NCBI GenBank assembly: GCA_030549495.1
Contig: JAUIRK010000370.1
Span: forward strand, 186,001 to 250,000
Origin: Nectonema munidae
Lineage: Eukaryota > Nematomorpha > Nectonematoida > Nectonematidae
Length of the DNA: 64,000 nucleotides
Reading direction: 5' to 3'
The notes beneath the pieces were generated by a model. The model was not told the DNA's origin. It was given only the letters and a program-made list of their open reading frames with translations, and searched no databases. Of this stretch, positions 12,240-25,589 are shown in pieces. Each line of letters opens with the position of its first letter. Within the stretch, counting starts at the first letter, position 1. The position numbers were made by a program, and so were the translations under genes.

Positions 12240-13089
12240 ACAAAAAAGAGAAAACACACATGTTACAAAAATTATTTATATAAAATATATGTACAAATAT
12301 GTAGAACTGTAAAAATGAAACAAAAATTAATTTTATTGATATTCAAAGCACAATAATAATATCAAAGAAAACACAATAAAATATTTCTAGATTTTATTAA
12401 AATGGTTATCAACAAAAAAAGAATTCAAATAAGTATTACCTTAAGAAACATTTTCTGGTCAGCCTTCCTAAAATCCCTACAATCAAAACTTTACAATACG
12501 GAAATGGAAACCAATACAACATCAGAACTAGAAAAATCAGCATTATTCCTTAACGAAACAATTTCAACTTCTATTATCTCTTCCACTCCTAACAACCCAT
12601 TTCCGAAACGCAAAAACGCCTATTTCTGGAACCCCTACTTGAACAGCCTAAAACACCAAATCAAACGCTCATCAAAACTTATAAGAAGAATAAACACCCA
12701 GGATAACATTCAACATTACTTCCTACTAAAAAACCTGTACAAAAAAGAAATCAATAAAGCTAAAAAACAAGCCTGGAAAAAATTCACCACTCAAACTCCC
12801 TCCAACCCCTGGAGCACTATTCATAAAATCACTAATAAAAAATCCTCATCTCCATTGCCTCCCCATATACTCCCAGCAAACAACAATGAAACATCACACT
12901 TGAACCCCTCCTTTCTCACCTCACTTTTTCCATCTGATTCACTAATAACCGACAACATTCACAATTCCATCATAAGACTTAAAACTCAAGCATACTTACG
13001 CAACACCAACACCTTTGATTTTCCACGAATCCCTATCCCAGAACTCCACAATGCCGTAAACTCCTTCCAACCCCAACCTGGTTTGAGGT

Positions 13090-14225
<1,136 letters not shown>

Positions 14226-14566
14226 TTCCATCCTCTTTACATGATCTTCTACAACATCCACTACTCATCAAACATCTCTCTCTTCTCATAACCACAATCG
14301 AACCTATACTCTCTGCAACCCAAACACTCATTCCTCCCTCAAATATCTAATAACAATAAGCCACTATCACCACTAATCCATGCATTCCACAAAACAATCT
14401 AATGTCTACACCCATAAAAATCTTCCAAATTTTCTTTTTCTATTTCAGAAAGACCCACAAAACTAAACTTACACTTTGAAGACCAAATTCCAGCAGACTT
14501 GCAAGCATATCAGCTCCAGCTGGAAAGTGCTTAGAAATCTCCATACCTACCTACCTACCTTAAGAA

Positions 14567-15693
14567 ATTCATATAAAAACACAAAGAAAAAAAAATTTAT
14601 AATAAAAAGACTAACTTTGACAAGCATAACAATATAAAAAAGTTTTTGACTTTCGATGTATATAATATGGAATAGCAAATTTTTTGCGGATCTCAAAAAA
14701 TATTGTGTATGTTGACAGTTGGATGAAAACCAATTTTCAAAGATTGAGGGTATTAGGTATTTATTATTTGAAATGAACAAAACAATAAGTTTATATGTCC
14801 TATAATATAATAAATCCTTAAACATTATAAGCTTGCAAATTTGTTAAAAGAGGGGAGTGTTTTATTACTAAATTTATAAAGAAACTTTGACATTTGAATA
14901 GAATATATATCTTTTAATTTCAAGAAATTATAATAAATAAAATATGATGTAGTATGACTATTATATTTTAATCTAAAGACAGACACTCTTTTGTAGTTTT
15001 TCAAGTTTGGAAATATTTGTATGTCCCCAATTTATTACACTGTAATATAGATGTGGTAAAACTTAAAAGTAAGGACTTATAACAATAATTTATGTCAACA
15101 TTAAATTCATTCTTAAATCTTCGAGATATTCCATGTATACTATTCAATTTTATTGATAAAAGATTCACATGATCGTCCCGTGACAACTTTTAATTAATAA
15201 CCAAATTTAAAAAATTTGTTTTGTTCACAAACGCAATACCTATTTTATTCAATTTCAAGTTATGATTAACCTTTCTTTTGTGTGAAAATAACATTGCTTT
15301 ATACTTTAAAGAATTAACTTTCAGAGAATTAAATTGCACTAATTTATGACTGAAATTATGTTTGAGCATATTTGATCTGATATATTATCAATATCTTTAC
15401 TAGTGTTTTCAATTTTTGAAAGAGGTAGAATAAGAGTTATGTCATCAGTGAAAAATAAAAGTCAAGCAAATGATTTGAATTAGGGATATCATTGATGTAA
15501 AGACAAAACAACTGTGGGCCTAAAATAGACCCATGTGGTACCCCTGAGGAGATTAATGTAATAGAAGATTTCGCATTGTTCACATAAACAAGTTTCTTTC
15601 TAGGTGAAAAATACGACTTGAAAAAAGCCATTTCTGAATCAGAAAAACCGGGTGTCTTTGATTTGTGGGGACTAATGGGCACCAGTGGGCACT
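14567..15693 (-). mobile_element. LINE-4, 3' piece: RT motifs B-E, thumb and C-terminus
   Basis: Minus-strand frames contain KTPGFSDSEMAFFKSYF, then SGVPHGSILGPQLFCLYIND (RT motif B), TDDITLILP (motif C, with TDD where Y/FADD is usual), WGHTNISKLEKLQKS, and a CR1/Jockey-like C-terminal block (LKLKDIYSIQMSKFLYKF, LRSAKNLL). There is no RNase H. The piece begins exactly where the one at 28346-28741 stops (FDKISHDKILI), so the two were once one RT frame, now separated by about 12.7 kb of inserted elements. Several frame changes are present. Confidence 0.75.
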
Positions 15694-16224
15694 AGTGAAA
15701 TAAGAAGAAGAAGAATTTATTATGAAAACTTGTGAAATAGAAATTATAATAATAAAATTGTATATTAGTTTAGGGTTAAATGTTAATCTTCTCACGTCGT
15801 TTTAACTCAGGTAGCATCTTTAATATCGCGAAAAGGAATCTTTTGGAAAAAAATAAAAAAATAAGGGGAAGCTCTTCAATATTCTGATTTGAGTCTTGGA
15901 CATTGAAAATATGAACATTTAAGTATTTAGGATTCATACGAGAAAAGACAAAGGGATAAAATTCTATCCATCGAGATGTCTAATTCCCATTATGTAATAA
16001 ATATGTAGATATAACAAAAGACATAAAATAAGAAGTAATCAAAAATTATGATTTTTAAAGTGTATGTATTTGACAAAATAATGAAAGAAATATATATATA
16101 CATTTTATATATGCATTTACATGTAGATAGATAAATAAATAAATAGATATATATATATAGATAGTTATATATACGTAACGGATGTCTTAATATTAATGAT
16201 GTTCAAAGAAAACATTGGGTAAGT

Positions 16225-16925
16225 CTAGTTGGAGAAAAAATTTTTGATAGATTTTTTAAAACTAAATAGATTAGAGATATCAAGAATTTTGAAAAAGCTA
16301 TTAACTCTTTTCAAGGTAAGTAAAAGTATTCTTCTAAAGTTCGATTTCTTGTTCATTCTTGAAATATGTAATTTTTTATATTGACGGGTTAGGTAGTTAT
16401 GATATGAATAATTAGGTAGAAAAAGATCTTTGTATTGTCCTGTTTTGCCATAGTTTTTATAATAAAATATTAGTGATGACATAACATTTATTTGTTTTAG
16501 ATTGAAAAATTTGCTTTTGTTTGTTTACCATTTATGAAATCATGAAATTTTTTCAATATATTACATAGTTTTGTAAGCTGTATTCGATGGCTAGACCCCC
16601 ATAATAAATTAGCATAAATTAAATGTTGATATATATGAGTATCATATAATAGTTTTTTAGTTCTAAAAGGTAGGTAAGCGTTCAGTCTTCTTAGGCAACC
16701 AAAAAATCTCGAAATTTTAATACATATGTTGTTAATATGACTTTTAAAGGAAAAATTTTCTGAAAAAGTTACACCAAGATATTTGAACGTTTTCACTCTT
16801 TCTAAGACAGAATTGTTTAAACGAAAAATAAGAGTTGGAAGTTTACTAGATCTTTTAGAAATGATCATAAATTTGCTCTTCTCATGATTAATTTTCATTT
16901 TGTTAAAATGACACCAATCAGAAAT
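16225..16925 (-). pseudogene. LINE-3 ORF2, thumb and C-terminus
   Basis: Continues in two frames: LNISDWCHFNKMKINHEKSK, then VKTFKYLGVTF (the GxxK-type motif E region) and LLWGSSHRIQLTKL; after another shift near 16495 the C-terminus reads NYSYHNYLTRQYKKLHISRM, a block typical of LINE C-termini. It ends with a stop at 16225. Confidence 0.75.
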
Positions 16926-16926
16926 A

Positions 16927-18087
16927 TTAAGCTTGCTGTATGTTATCTAAATCTTGTGGGTTTCTAGTATTAAACATCAGAGTGATATCATCAGCATACA
17001 TAATAATTTTACCTTTGCTTTCCAGACTTTTATAAATATCATTAATGAAAATCAAAAACAACAGCGGACCCAATATTGAGCCTTGAGGCACACCTACATT
17101 ATTGCAATATCTGTCAGAAGTTAAATTGTTGAAAGAAATAAAGCTACTTCTGGCTGTTAGATAGTTCTGAATCAAGCTATAAAAGTTTCCTCTAATGCCT
17201 ATTTTATAGAGCTTATAAAGTAAAATTTTATGATTAACGTTATCAAAAGCCTTAGAGAAGTCTAAGAAAAAACAAATTAAGTGTTTATCTTCTTCATATG
17301 CGGAAGCTAATGTTAATGAAAGCTCAAATAGAGCATCATTAGTAGATTTATCAGGGCGAAATCCAAATTGATATTTGTAGAAAAAATTAATTTTTTCAAG
17401 ATAATCAATTAATTTGGTAAAGATAATTTTTTCAAAAATTTTTGAAAAACTTGATAAAAGAGAAATTGGTCTATATGAATTGAATGAAGTGGGTTGCTTA
17501 TTAGGTTTCAACATAGGTAAAACTTTGCTAATTTTTAGTTTATCGGGAAAAATACCTTGTTCTACTGACGAGTTAATCATATGAACTATTAACTTATCTA
17601 TAAATGGTAAACTAAGACTCAGTAGTTTCAAACTTATTTCGTCATGTCCAAAGGATTTTATATTTTTCAGCTTGGTTACAGCAATATATACATCATTAAT
17701 TGAAACGTCTTCAAAGAAAAAAGAATAAGATTGTGATGTTAGAAAATCATCAATGTACTTGAAAGATGTATCAAGGAATGAATCGTCTGGTTCAAAACAG
17801 AAAATTTCAATAAATCCGTCAATGTCAAGCTGGACTTTAGGTGTCAGTGGTTTGTTTTTCAAAAGATTGTTTAAGGTGGGCCATATTGATTTATTGTTGC
17901 ATGTTGAGAGTTTTGAGAAAAAATATTTTGATTTTGCTTGCTTTATCTTAGTTTTGTAAATTTTTAGGATGGATTTGTAGTTAATTTCATTTTTATGTGT
18001 AGGATATTTACGGAAATTTTTATAGTGTTTTATTTTCCATTTATTTAATGCAGCTAATTCTTCAGTATACCAAGGTAAAGTATGTTT
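16927..18087 (-). pseudogene. LINE-3 ORF2, reverse transcriptase domain
   Basis: An open frame from the endonuclease linker through the RT palm: YRPISLLSSFSKIFEKII, FGFRPDKSTNDALF, CFFLDFSKAFDNVNHKIL (motif A), GVPQGSILGPLLFLIFIND (motif B) and IIMYADDITL (motif C, catalytic YADD intact). It shifts frame at about 16926. Family: CR1/Jockey-like. Confidence 0.88.
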
Positions 18088-19070
18088 TTTTCTTTAATAC
18101 TAATATATGGAAAAGATTTCTGGAAACAATTTTGAAAAATTTTATGAAAACTTTCATATGTTTCATTGATATTTTCAAAAGTGTAACAATATGAAAAATT
18201 AGCTTTAGACAGATAAGTTAAAAACAAAACATATGCTTCCACAGAAAATTTTCTTCTAAATATTCTAGTGTATTTGCTTTTGTTTTTGTAACAAGGTAAT
18301 ATCAGCAAGTTAACACAATGATCAGTAATGTTGGCATCTATATTAAAAGAAATGTTATTTTCTAGCTGATTAGTAAAAATATTATCTATTAAAGTTTTAC
18401 TTTTGGATAAACGAGTTGGCTTGGATATAGTCGGTAATAATCCATTAGCTAGCATCAGGCAAAGAAAATTTAAAGATTGCTTGTTTGTATGGATTTTCAA
18501 AATATCAATATTAAAGTCTCCAGCGATTAAATATTTTTCATTTTTACCAAGTTCGAGATAATTTTCTAGGATTGAAAGAAACTCAGGAACTGAGGTATTA
18601 GGTGGTCTATAAACAGCCAATAGAGATATTTTAATTTCAGGATGTATAAATCTAGCGAATAAGAAATCAAAAGGAGATTCGGAGTGATCTTTAGCACTAC
18701 TATAAGTCAATTTAAATGAATTTCTATAAAATATACAGACTCCCCCTCCAATCTTATTTCTTTCTTTAAAAATGCAACTATAGCCCTTCAGTGTGTAATT
18801 CACAGAGTTACTCGAGTTCCAAATTTCAGTAAGCACTACAAAGTCGGGAAGAAAAGAAAGCGACTCAAATAAAAGTAAAAAATTAGAGAAATTGGAAAAT
18901 AAGCTTCTGATATTTAAATGTATGATTGATAAAGAACCAATAAATATAGGTATCTTAGAAAAAGGTAAGTCATCTTCGTACGAATATTTGGTTTTATTGA
19001 ATTCAAGATGAAACTCAGAAAATATACTAAAATCATAGAGATCAGTTTCGCTTGTTTCAAACATTTGCAT
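18054..19070 (-). pseudogene. LINE-3 ORF2, apurinic-like endonuclease domain
   Basis: AP-endonuclease motifs appear in order: IIHLNIRSL, VVLTEIW, GGGVCIFYRN, LLAVYRPPNT, LIAGDFNID, LIDNIFTNQ and ITDHCVNLLI. The catalytic Glu, Asp/Asn and His positions all look present. The domain nicks target DNA for target-primed reverse transcription. The frame ends at 18054 after an A-run near 18087 shifts it; the next frame reads LPWYTEELAALNKW, the expected linker. Confidence 0.85.
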
Positions 19071-19575
19071 TATTTAAGGATTGTGTATTGGAACAATAAC
19101 TAGTATGAAACTTAACATAGTCGAGATTACTTTTTCTTATTGGGCAATTTATATCAAAAGCATTGTGTTTGCTATCTTTAATATTCTTTGATACACAATT
19201 ACAGCATTTTATGAGATCTTCATTTTGATAAACTTTACACAAATCAGATTTATGATTGCCACTACAAAATTTACAAACCGGCTTAGAACTATTTTTACAC
19301 GATGATGAATTATGTCCATATTGACAACATATAGTGCATTGTTTGTACGAATAAAAGTCATGGACACTGTGGCATTTCATATCGATAAATAAAATATCAC
19401 CACTTTTTTTTATAAGATTTCTAATGATGGGATCCATAGTGAAGACAATGAAATTTCTACTATTATTATCAGTAAGTTTAGAAAAAAGAATTTTAAAAGT
19501 ATTTCCGTTTTCTATAGATTTTTTTATATATTCATTTTTAATCATAATTAAATTGAAAATTTCTAGAGCTTTCAT
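19057..19575 (-). pseudogene. LINE-3 ORF1, zinc-knuckle part
   Basis: Contains CTICCQYGHNSSSC (C-x2-C-x4-H-x4-C), CKFCSGNHKSDLC and a third Cys-rich knuckle, the triple zinc-knuckle arrangement of Jockey/CR1/I-type ORF1 proteins that bind the element's RNA. The stop (ending at 19057) overlaps the ORF2 start by 14 bases in the form ATGCAAATGTTTGA, an arrangement suitable for termination-reinitiation. The upstream open frame extends to about 19640. Confidence 0.75.
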
Positions 19576-19651
19576 ACTACTTTCTAAATTTTTAACAATA
19601 ATTTTCAGATTAATTAATCGATTTTTATTAATATGAATGGATTTACTATCC

Positions 19652-20116
19652 TTAATTTTTTCCGTAAAAGAATTTTTCGCAATTTCTAAGGATGAAGTCA
19701 GGAAAATAATATTTCAAAGTATTCTTATAAGTTATTAAATTATTTACTTTTACATCAGATAAAGTTTTACTGGAGAAATCTTTAAAAGAATTGAGCTCAT
19801 CCTGATCATCAAACTTTATCTTGAGAAATTGAGGTGATTTATTGACAGCGTCTGAATATGTAAAAGTTTTATTTTTAGCAGATACATATTTTTTTTCTAA
19901 AAGATCAGGTTTATCTATGACACTTGTTTTATTTTTAATAGTTTTTATTTCATATTGTATTTTTTCAATATTGGTATTGATTAAAGTGAGTTTTTCATCT
20001 ATACTATTACTTGAATCATAATCTTCAATTATTTTAGATAGGCAAATCTTTATATTTTTTTTTGAACAATTATCAACTTTATATAGAAGATCTTTCAATT
20101 TTGAAATCAGGTCCAT
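19652..20116 (-). pseudogene. LINE-3 ORF1, N-terminal part
   Basis: Starts MDLISKLKDLLYKV; a likely coiled-coil/basic N-terminal region of an ORF1 RNA-binding protein, including FTYSDAVNKSPQFLKIKF. The frame is lost near 19700 and continues in another frame (SFTEKIKDSKSIHINKNR) into the zinc-knuckle part. The division into two frames is by a single frameshift, as the sequence is otherwise continuous. Confidence 0.6.
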
Positions 20117-20404
20117 ATAAAATGTGTAAAATTAAAGGGTTAGAAAACAAATATATAAAGTATTATTACAATGTTAAAAAAAATATATATATATATATGA
20201 TTGTGAAAAAATATAATATATGAAATGAACTAAAGTGTTGATATTAAAATTAAAGGAAATACAATAATTGAAAATATAAATAAAGTTATCACGAGAGAGT
20301 CGAGGTCTTTAGGATCAATAGAAGAAATCCACCGTTTTGCTTTTAGATAGTTTAGGAATTATTTTTTGTGGTTTTGGGAAAAAGAAAATTAAGAGGAAAT
20401 AGTA

Positions 20405-20514
20405 AAATAATTTAATAAAACTTCTTATCTTGATATAAAAGTCAAAAATATTTAAAATGAAAAAACAATGAAATGTTTTGTAATTTATTATACCTTTTAT
20501 ACTACAATTGAAAA
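20405..20514 (+). repeat. MULE copy A left terminal inverted repeat
   Basis: Matches the reverse complement of 27968-28345 apart from an insertion there. It begins AAATAATTTAATAAAACTTC and ends with ATACTACAATTGAAAA. Confidence 0.65.
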
Positions 20515-21995
20515 TGGTATCCTTATGTTTTCAAAAAAATCGTTTTATTTATTTTTTTAAAATTCTGTTTTATGAAAAAAAAGAGAAAATCTTTAAATTA
20601 TAGTTACGCATTTAATTTTATTTTTCCACCTCTATTTATCCTGTACATTTTAGATGTGGGCAAGAGCTTTCTTCATTCAGAAATAAAAAAGTAGTTGAAA
20701 GGTAGAGAAACTCATGATTTTTTACTTGAAAAAAATATATATTAAATGGTTTTTTTAGTTTTAAATTTTTGTTCTTTTATTTTTTGCATTCTGTTAGAAA
20801 TTATAATTTTTATTTTTTTCAATAAATATTGTAAAATTTTTTTTCATTGTTTATTGTTAATGTTGAGCTTTTCATAAGTATGTTCAATGATTCTAAAAGA
20901 GATGATTTCTTTAATATTTCATGGACAGAATTATGTAGGTTTGAAAGGAGGGGCCTACTTATAGGAGAAAAACCTCTTAAAAGAGTCATACCCCTTAACT
21001 TAAATTAAAACTTATCCCGTTTAGAACCTTGTCTCGGTATTTTTACAATATATGTTCAATAATAATGCCAGTATTTGGCAATGAGCTGAAATTGACACAT
21101 TTAAAATGTTTTAATCAAGAAGCTATTTAAACTTTTGAATTTATCCCAAACATCTTTTATTCTAAATTCTACTTTATAATTTAAACGGGTGACAATTAAA
21201 CATTTCTCCTAAGCAATGAAACTCACTTCTTGACCATGAATAACCAACTTTTGATCATCCTGTCTGGTAATCTCGAGCTTATATCATAGAATGTGAAGCA
21301 AGGAAGTTTACTATCTAAGTTTTTTGTATTATAAATGCTACTTTTAATGTTTGGGCATCTTTTATGGATTAATTTAGTCACTATTACAGAAACCTAAGCT
21401 GCAATTCTCTCTTTGCAAAACCACATAATTTTGTTAGAAAACTAAACACCTTTTTTAGGTCACTATTTTTAATCTTTTTCTTTTTAGTAAAATATCCTTA
21501 AGTTAAAATACTGACGTCGATTGTTCTAGCTTTGCTTTTATGCCATCAAGGTAACTACGAACTAAAAAATAATTATTAATTTTTACTATCGATAAAGTTA
21601 AAATCTCTTGTTTAAGTGATGCAATAAGCGTACCTCATTGTGCATATCTGGTTAAACATTTTAATCCCTTTCAGCACAAAATTGTATACATACATAATTT
21701 TATATTTAAAGCATATATGAACATAACATTTAGGCATAAAAAATAAAATAGGTTTAGCTTTTTAAAATACAATAGGCTATATCAGATATGATCAAAATTG
21801 GAGTATTTATTCTATCCAATTTAAAAATATTTTTTTATTCTAACCGGTTAAAAATGATCTGCGTTCATAAATGCTTTCCAAAATCAAAGATACCATTGGT
21901 TTGTTAACCAATTAATTTTCAATCCATTTTTCAAACTTATTCTAAAATAATCATCTTTATTATTTATTTTAGAAATTCAAGATTTCTTTTTCCAG
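20515..21995 (+). other. MULE copy A 5' part, no recognised exon
   Basis: AT-rich DNA between the left inverted repeat and the PHD-OTU exon. The splice acceptor at its end implies that the promoter and first exon lie here, but I cannot point to them. Confidence 0.45.
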
Positions 21996-22002
21996 TTGTA
22001 AA

Positions 22003-22674
22003 ACTTGCTTAAAAATGTTATCATCAAGCTATATTCAATGTAAAACCTGCTATCAAAGTTATCATTTAGGATGTGAAAATTTATGTATCATCGATGCACA
22101 TATTTTCAGCTTTTTTAACTATATCTGCTTATCTTGTCTTCATGTACATGGGAAAAATAATTTCACTTTAGCCTTGGAAAGAATAAAACAAGAAATTTTT
22201 GATGTATATGTATCAGAGGAAAAATTATATTTTTTAAAAGAAAATATATTTTTGAGAAATGATGTTTCACCTTTGAAACTTAAATTCCAAAATGTGAAGT
22301 TGAAGCACTCAGAAATCAAAATTGATTATAGTTGTTTATATTTTTATAATGACGAGGAAAGATATTCTGCTTATGTTTCAGGCGATGGAAATTGCTTGTA
22401 TAATGCACTTTCCATTGCTCTTGTAGGTGATGAATCGTTATCTATAGAGTTACGTTTAAAAACATCATTAGAACTAAATCTTTTCAAAGAATTTTATGTT
22501 TCACAGGGAAAAATTTTCGAATTGTTTAAAGTTTCACCTGAAATAGAAGAAGAATGCAAAAGTATTTTATCTCTCGGATCTTGGTCTTCTGCCTACTCTA
22601 TAATGGCTGCATCTTCTGTTATTGGCATTCCAATTCAGTCTACTTACCCAAAGATAAACGGTAGCAATGATTAA
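22003..22674 (+). pseudogene. MULE copy A: PHD-like finger and OTU protease
   Basis: A splice acceptor (TTCTTTTTCCAG, ending near 22000) precedes CKTC, so an upstream exon is likely. The finger is C-x2-C, C-x2-C, H-x2-C, C-x2-C (CKTC, CKTCYQSYHLGC, CLSC), a PHD-type Cys4-His-Cys3 pattern. The OTU protease core follows: SGDGNCLYNALSIAL with catalytic Cys in DGNC, then SAYSIMAASSVIGIPI. An in-frame stop after NGSND ends this frame, but the same frame continues past it to the catalytic-His region, so there is a single nonsense change. OTU proteins are deubiquitinases; the role in a transposon is unknown. Confidence 0.8.
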
Positions 22675-23343
22675 GTTTTTAAAATTTTAAACAAAATATT
22701 TATGCCCCGCTGTTATAAGGTTTATCATGGTTCTTTGATTAAGATTTTATGGACCTCCACAAATTTTAAAATCGGTGATTATTTCATTCCAAATCATTTT
22801 GTGCCATTACTTGAAAAGGAAAATTTTCCCTTACCTTTAGATAATAATGCTGTGAATATAAAAAAATCAAAAACTTTTGAATTAATTTTATCTAATCAAT
22901 TAACCTATTCAAATTACAATCTAAAATTAAACAGCTTATCGGAAAATAAAATTTCGAGATTTTTACCTTATATTGTTCTGATCGATTTAATTAAAAAACA
23001 GAAAAATTGTTTGCCTTCTGTGCCAACTTCTATTAAAGAAGATGTTTATTATATTGTCAAAAAAATAACAAATGCAAAGCATAATAATTTTTACGATAAC
23101 TGTGGAATATGGAAAGGAATATCAAGTAAGTCATATTACTTTATTCAAAAAAGTGACCAGTCACTAGAGTTTGTACGTAAAAATAGTTTAAATATTTTTT
23201 ACAAAACAGTTAGAAACTCCAAAATAAATTTGTCAACTCAGCCTAATTCAAAAAGTATAATCATCCTTCACGTGTATTATTCGTACTTGAAACGCTGCTT
23301 AAGTTATAAGAGAAGGATCTCATGGTTAGAACAGCAAAAATAA
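22675..23343 (+). pseudogene. MULE copy A: end of OTU domain and linker
   Basis: In frame with the preceding piece across one stop. PNHFVPL carries the expected OTU catalytic His. The rest is a Lys/Asn-rich linker with a conserved tryptophan block (CGIWKGISSKSYYF) and YKRRISWLEQQ, which also occurs in copy C (LKRRISWFNS). One frameshift at about 23340 separates it from the transposase. Confidence 0.7.
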
Positions 23344-23353
23344 TGAAATTAAT

Positions 23354-24713
23354 GTGTGTGTTCATGAATATTTGGGCAAATATCCTTCTGAGTCTATATC
23401 AGTGCATGCAAATTCCTCAAGCATGCATAAAGAATATATTAGAACTCATGCGAACATAAAAAATTTTATAACAGAACAAGTAAAAAATAACTGTTCACCA
23501 AAATCGATTTACATAAAAGCCTTGAAAAATGATGAACATGTGCCACGTAATTCTCAATTCATTTATAGTTTAAAACATTCTCTAAAAAAAGAATCGCATA
23601 TTTCACCTATCACACACAACTTAGCTGATGAGTTTCAATTTCTTTTAAGTACTTGTTCAAGAGATCATCCTTTTATAAAGCGAATTTCTCAAAAAACAGC
23701 TAAAAGCCCCACAATTATTTGCCATACAGATTTTCAAATTAAACATATGAAAAGCTGTATTTTTTATCAAAGAAATGCGTGCTGTATACTAGGTATAGAT
23801 CGCACTTTTAAATTAAGTTCTTGTTTTGTGACCACAACGGTCTTCCGTGATAAAAATATCGTGTCTAGCAAAAGTCAAGCCAATGCTATACTCTCAGGCT
23901 CATATTTTCTACATTATGATGCTAATTTCGATACTTATTGCGAATTTTTTTCATATTTGAATCATATTTTGCATTCACAAAATAGATCGAGTAATTTTAA
24001 TCACTTGATAGTTGGAACAGATGAAGAATTTGCACTAGTTAAAGCTGTTAAATTTTGTTTGCCTAACGCAGAATTAATCTTATGTACGAGACATATTGAA
24101 GAAAATATCAAAAGAAATTTATGTAATAAAATTGGGGTAAATAGAACAAAATTAGAAAAATTCATCAGACATTTATTTGGAGAATCTGGACTTACTTCCT
24201 CAACTTCAATTTTTGAATATGATTTTAAAGAAAATATTATTTTGCAGGAATATGGAGAAGTTTTTGGGTGTTATTTAAAAAATAAATTATTACCAACAAT
24301 AAGAAAATATATATTTATGCCTAAGTCCAAATTTCCTTTTATACCTGTTAAATGGAAAAATAACAATTCTGAATCCCTAAATAACCTTTTGAAACAACAT
24401 ATTCAGTGGAAGCCCAAAAAGCTACACGAAATTGTTGATTTACACAATCAAGTTTTTTATGAAGAAAGGATGATTATGGAGTCTCTCCATGGAAATGGTA
24501 ACTATGAACTTCGTGAGGATGCAATTAGATTGATTACAACTACATCCGCATGTGAGCAAAAAACTAATGAATAAAAAAAATATGTTTATGGACAACTTAT
24601 AACGTTAAATAAAACTTGTTTTTTTAAACATAATACTATATCAACAGATGGAGCTTTACTCACTTTGAACAAGCCTAGATTAGCTATTAAATCAGGACAG
24701 AGAAGACAACAGG
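23354..24713 (+). pseudogene. MULE copy A: Mutator-like transposase domain
   Basis: MULE DDE features appear in order: CCILGIDRTFKLSS (first Asp), LIVGTDEEFALVKAVKF (second Asp), LILCTRHIEENIK (the MULE C-x2-H motif) and NNSESLNNLLKQHIQWKPKK (third acidic residue). The frame has a stop at 24572 but homology to copy C continues in the same frame to about 24713 (ISTDGALLTLNKPRLAIKS). A possible intron donor (CAG/GTATTT) follows at about the same place as a GTATTT in copy C. Lesions in the whole gene: about two stops and one frameshift. Confidence 0.82.
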
Positions 24714-25589
24714 TATTTTGTTTGAATCATATTCCCTTCATTAATAACTTTTATTTTTAGATTCAAAAAGTCTAAACGAAACGTTGATTCAATGAAGTTC
24801 AAATAAAATAAAAACTCATAATATTCTTTAGATATTAAAATAATAAATTTTTATTCTTTTTTATTTGTAAATTGAAATTATTAATTAAATCTAGGGACAT
24901 GAAACTTCGTAGAAAATGGCACCAGGAGAATTATGTAGTCAAAATTAGAGAGCTAGAATACTTGTTGTCAAGATCTCCAAAGTTGACATAACTAAAACCT
25001 AGAGATGCAATATTTAAAATTATTTTCCAATTTGTATTAAATTGCAATACGTTAAAGCAAAATTTTACACATAAAACAACACTTAAAGAGTTTTGAGTAC
25101 TAAAAGTTTTATTAATTTAAAAAATCTTTAAAATATTTTTTGTTTAGATATCTTTTGATGTATTTACAAATAAATGAATTTTCAGAAATGCGTTTATACT
25201 GAACCCTCTTCAGAAAGATTTAAACTATTGGTTCGAATGCATTCGCAGCAAACAGATTTATCATCCAATCAAAGATAAGCACAAACTCATGGAAAAACTT
25301 TTCAATATTTTTAGCTTTTTGAAATTAAAGTTATTTTTTTTTTGTCATTTTTAAGATTTCATTTTTTTATTCTAGTTTCCACGATAATAGTTATTTCCCA
25401 AAAGAAAGAAATTTCTCACAAGTCAATATTTTCCATCTTACCCTAGCTTTTTGTTAAAATTAGTAATGAATTACCAATAGATCAAAAATACCAATGAAAT
25501 AAGTCATTCAAATTATTATTTCTATTTAATACACAGGCAAATTATAAGAAAAATATTTGACAGGGTGATTGAAAAAGACATTGGCTCCT

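Larger units (their letters stand above)
15704..20400 (-). mobile_element. LINE-3: nearly full-length CR1/Jockey-like LINE
   Basis: A ~4.7-kb minus-strand LINE with a 5' UTR (about 20120-20400), ORF1, ORF2 and a ~520-bp 3' UTR. On the element's strand it ends in a (TTC)n run (15704-15716 as GAA on the plus strand). It is flanked by AGTGAAATAA (15694-15703) and AGTAAAATAA (20401-20410), a 9/10 target duplication. It has the endonuclease and RT but no RNase H. It carries about five frame changes, so it is dead but not very old. It landed at the edge of MULE copy A's left terminal repeat. Confidence 0.8.
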
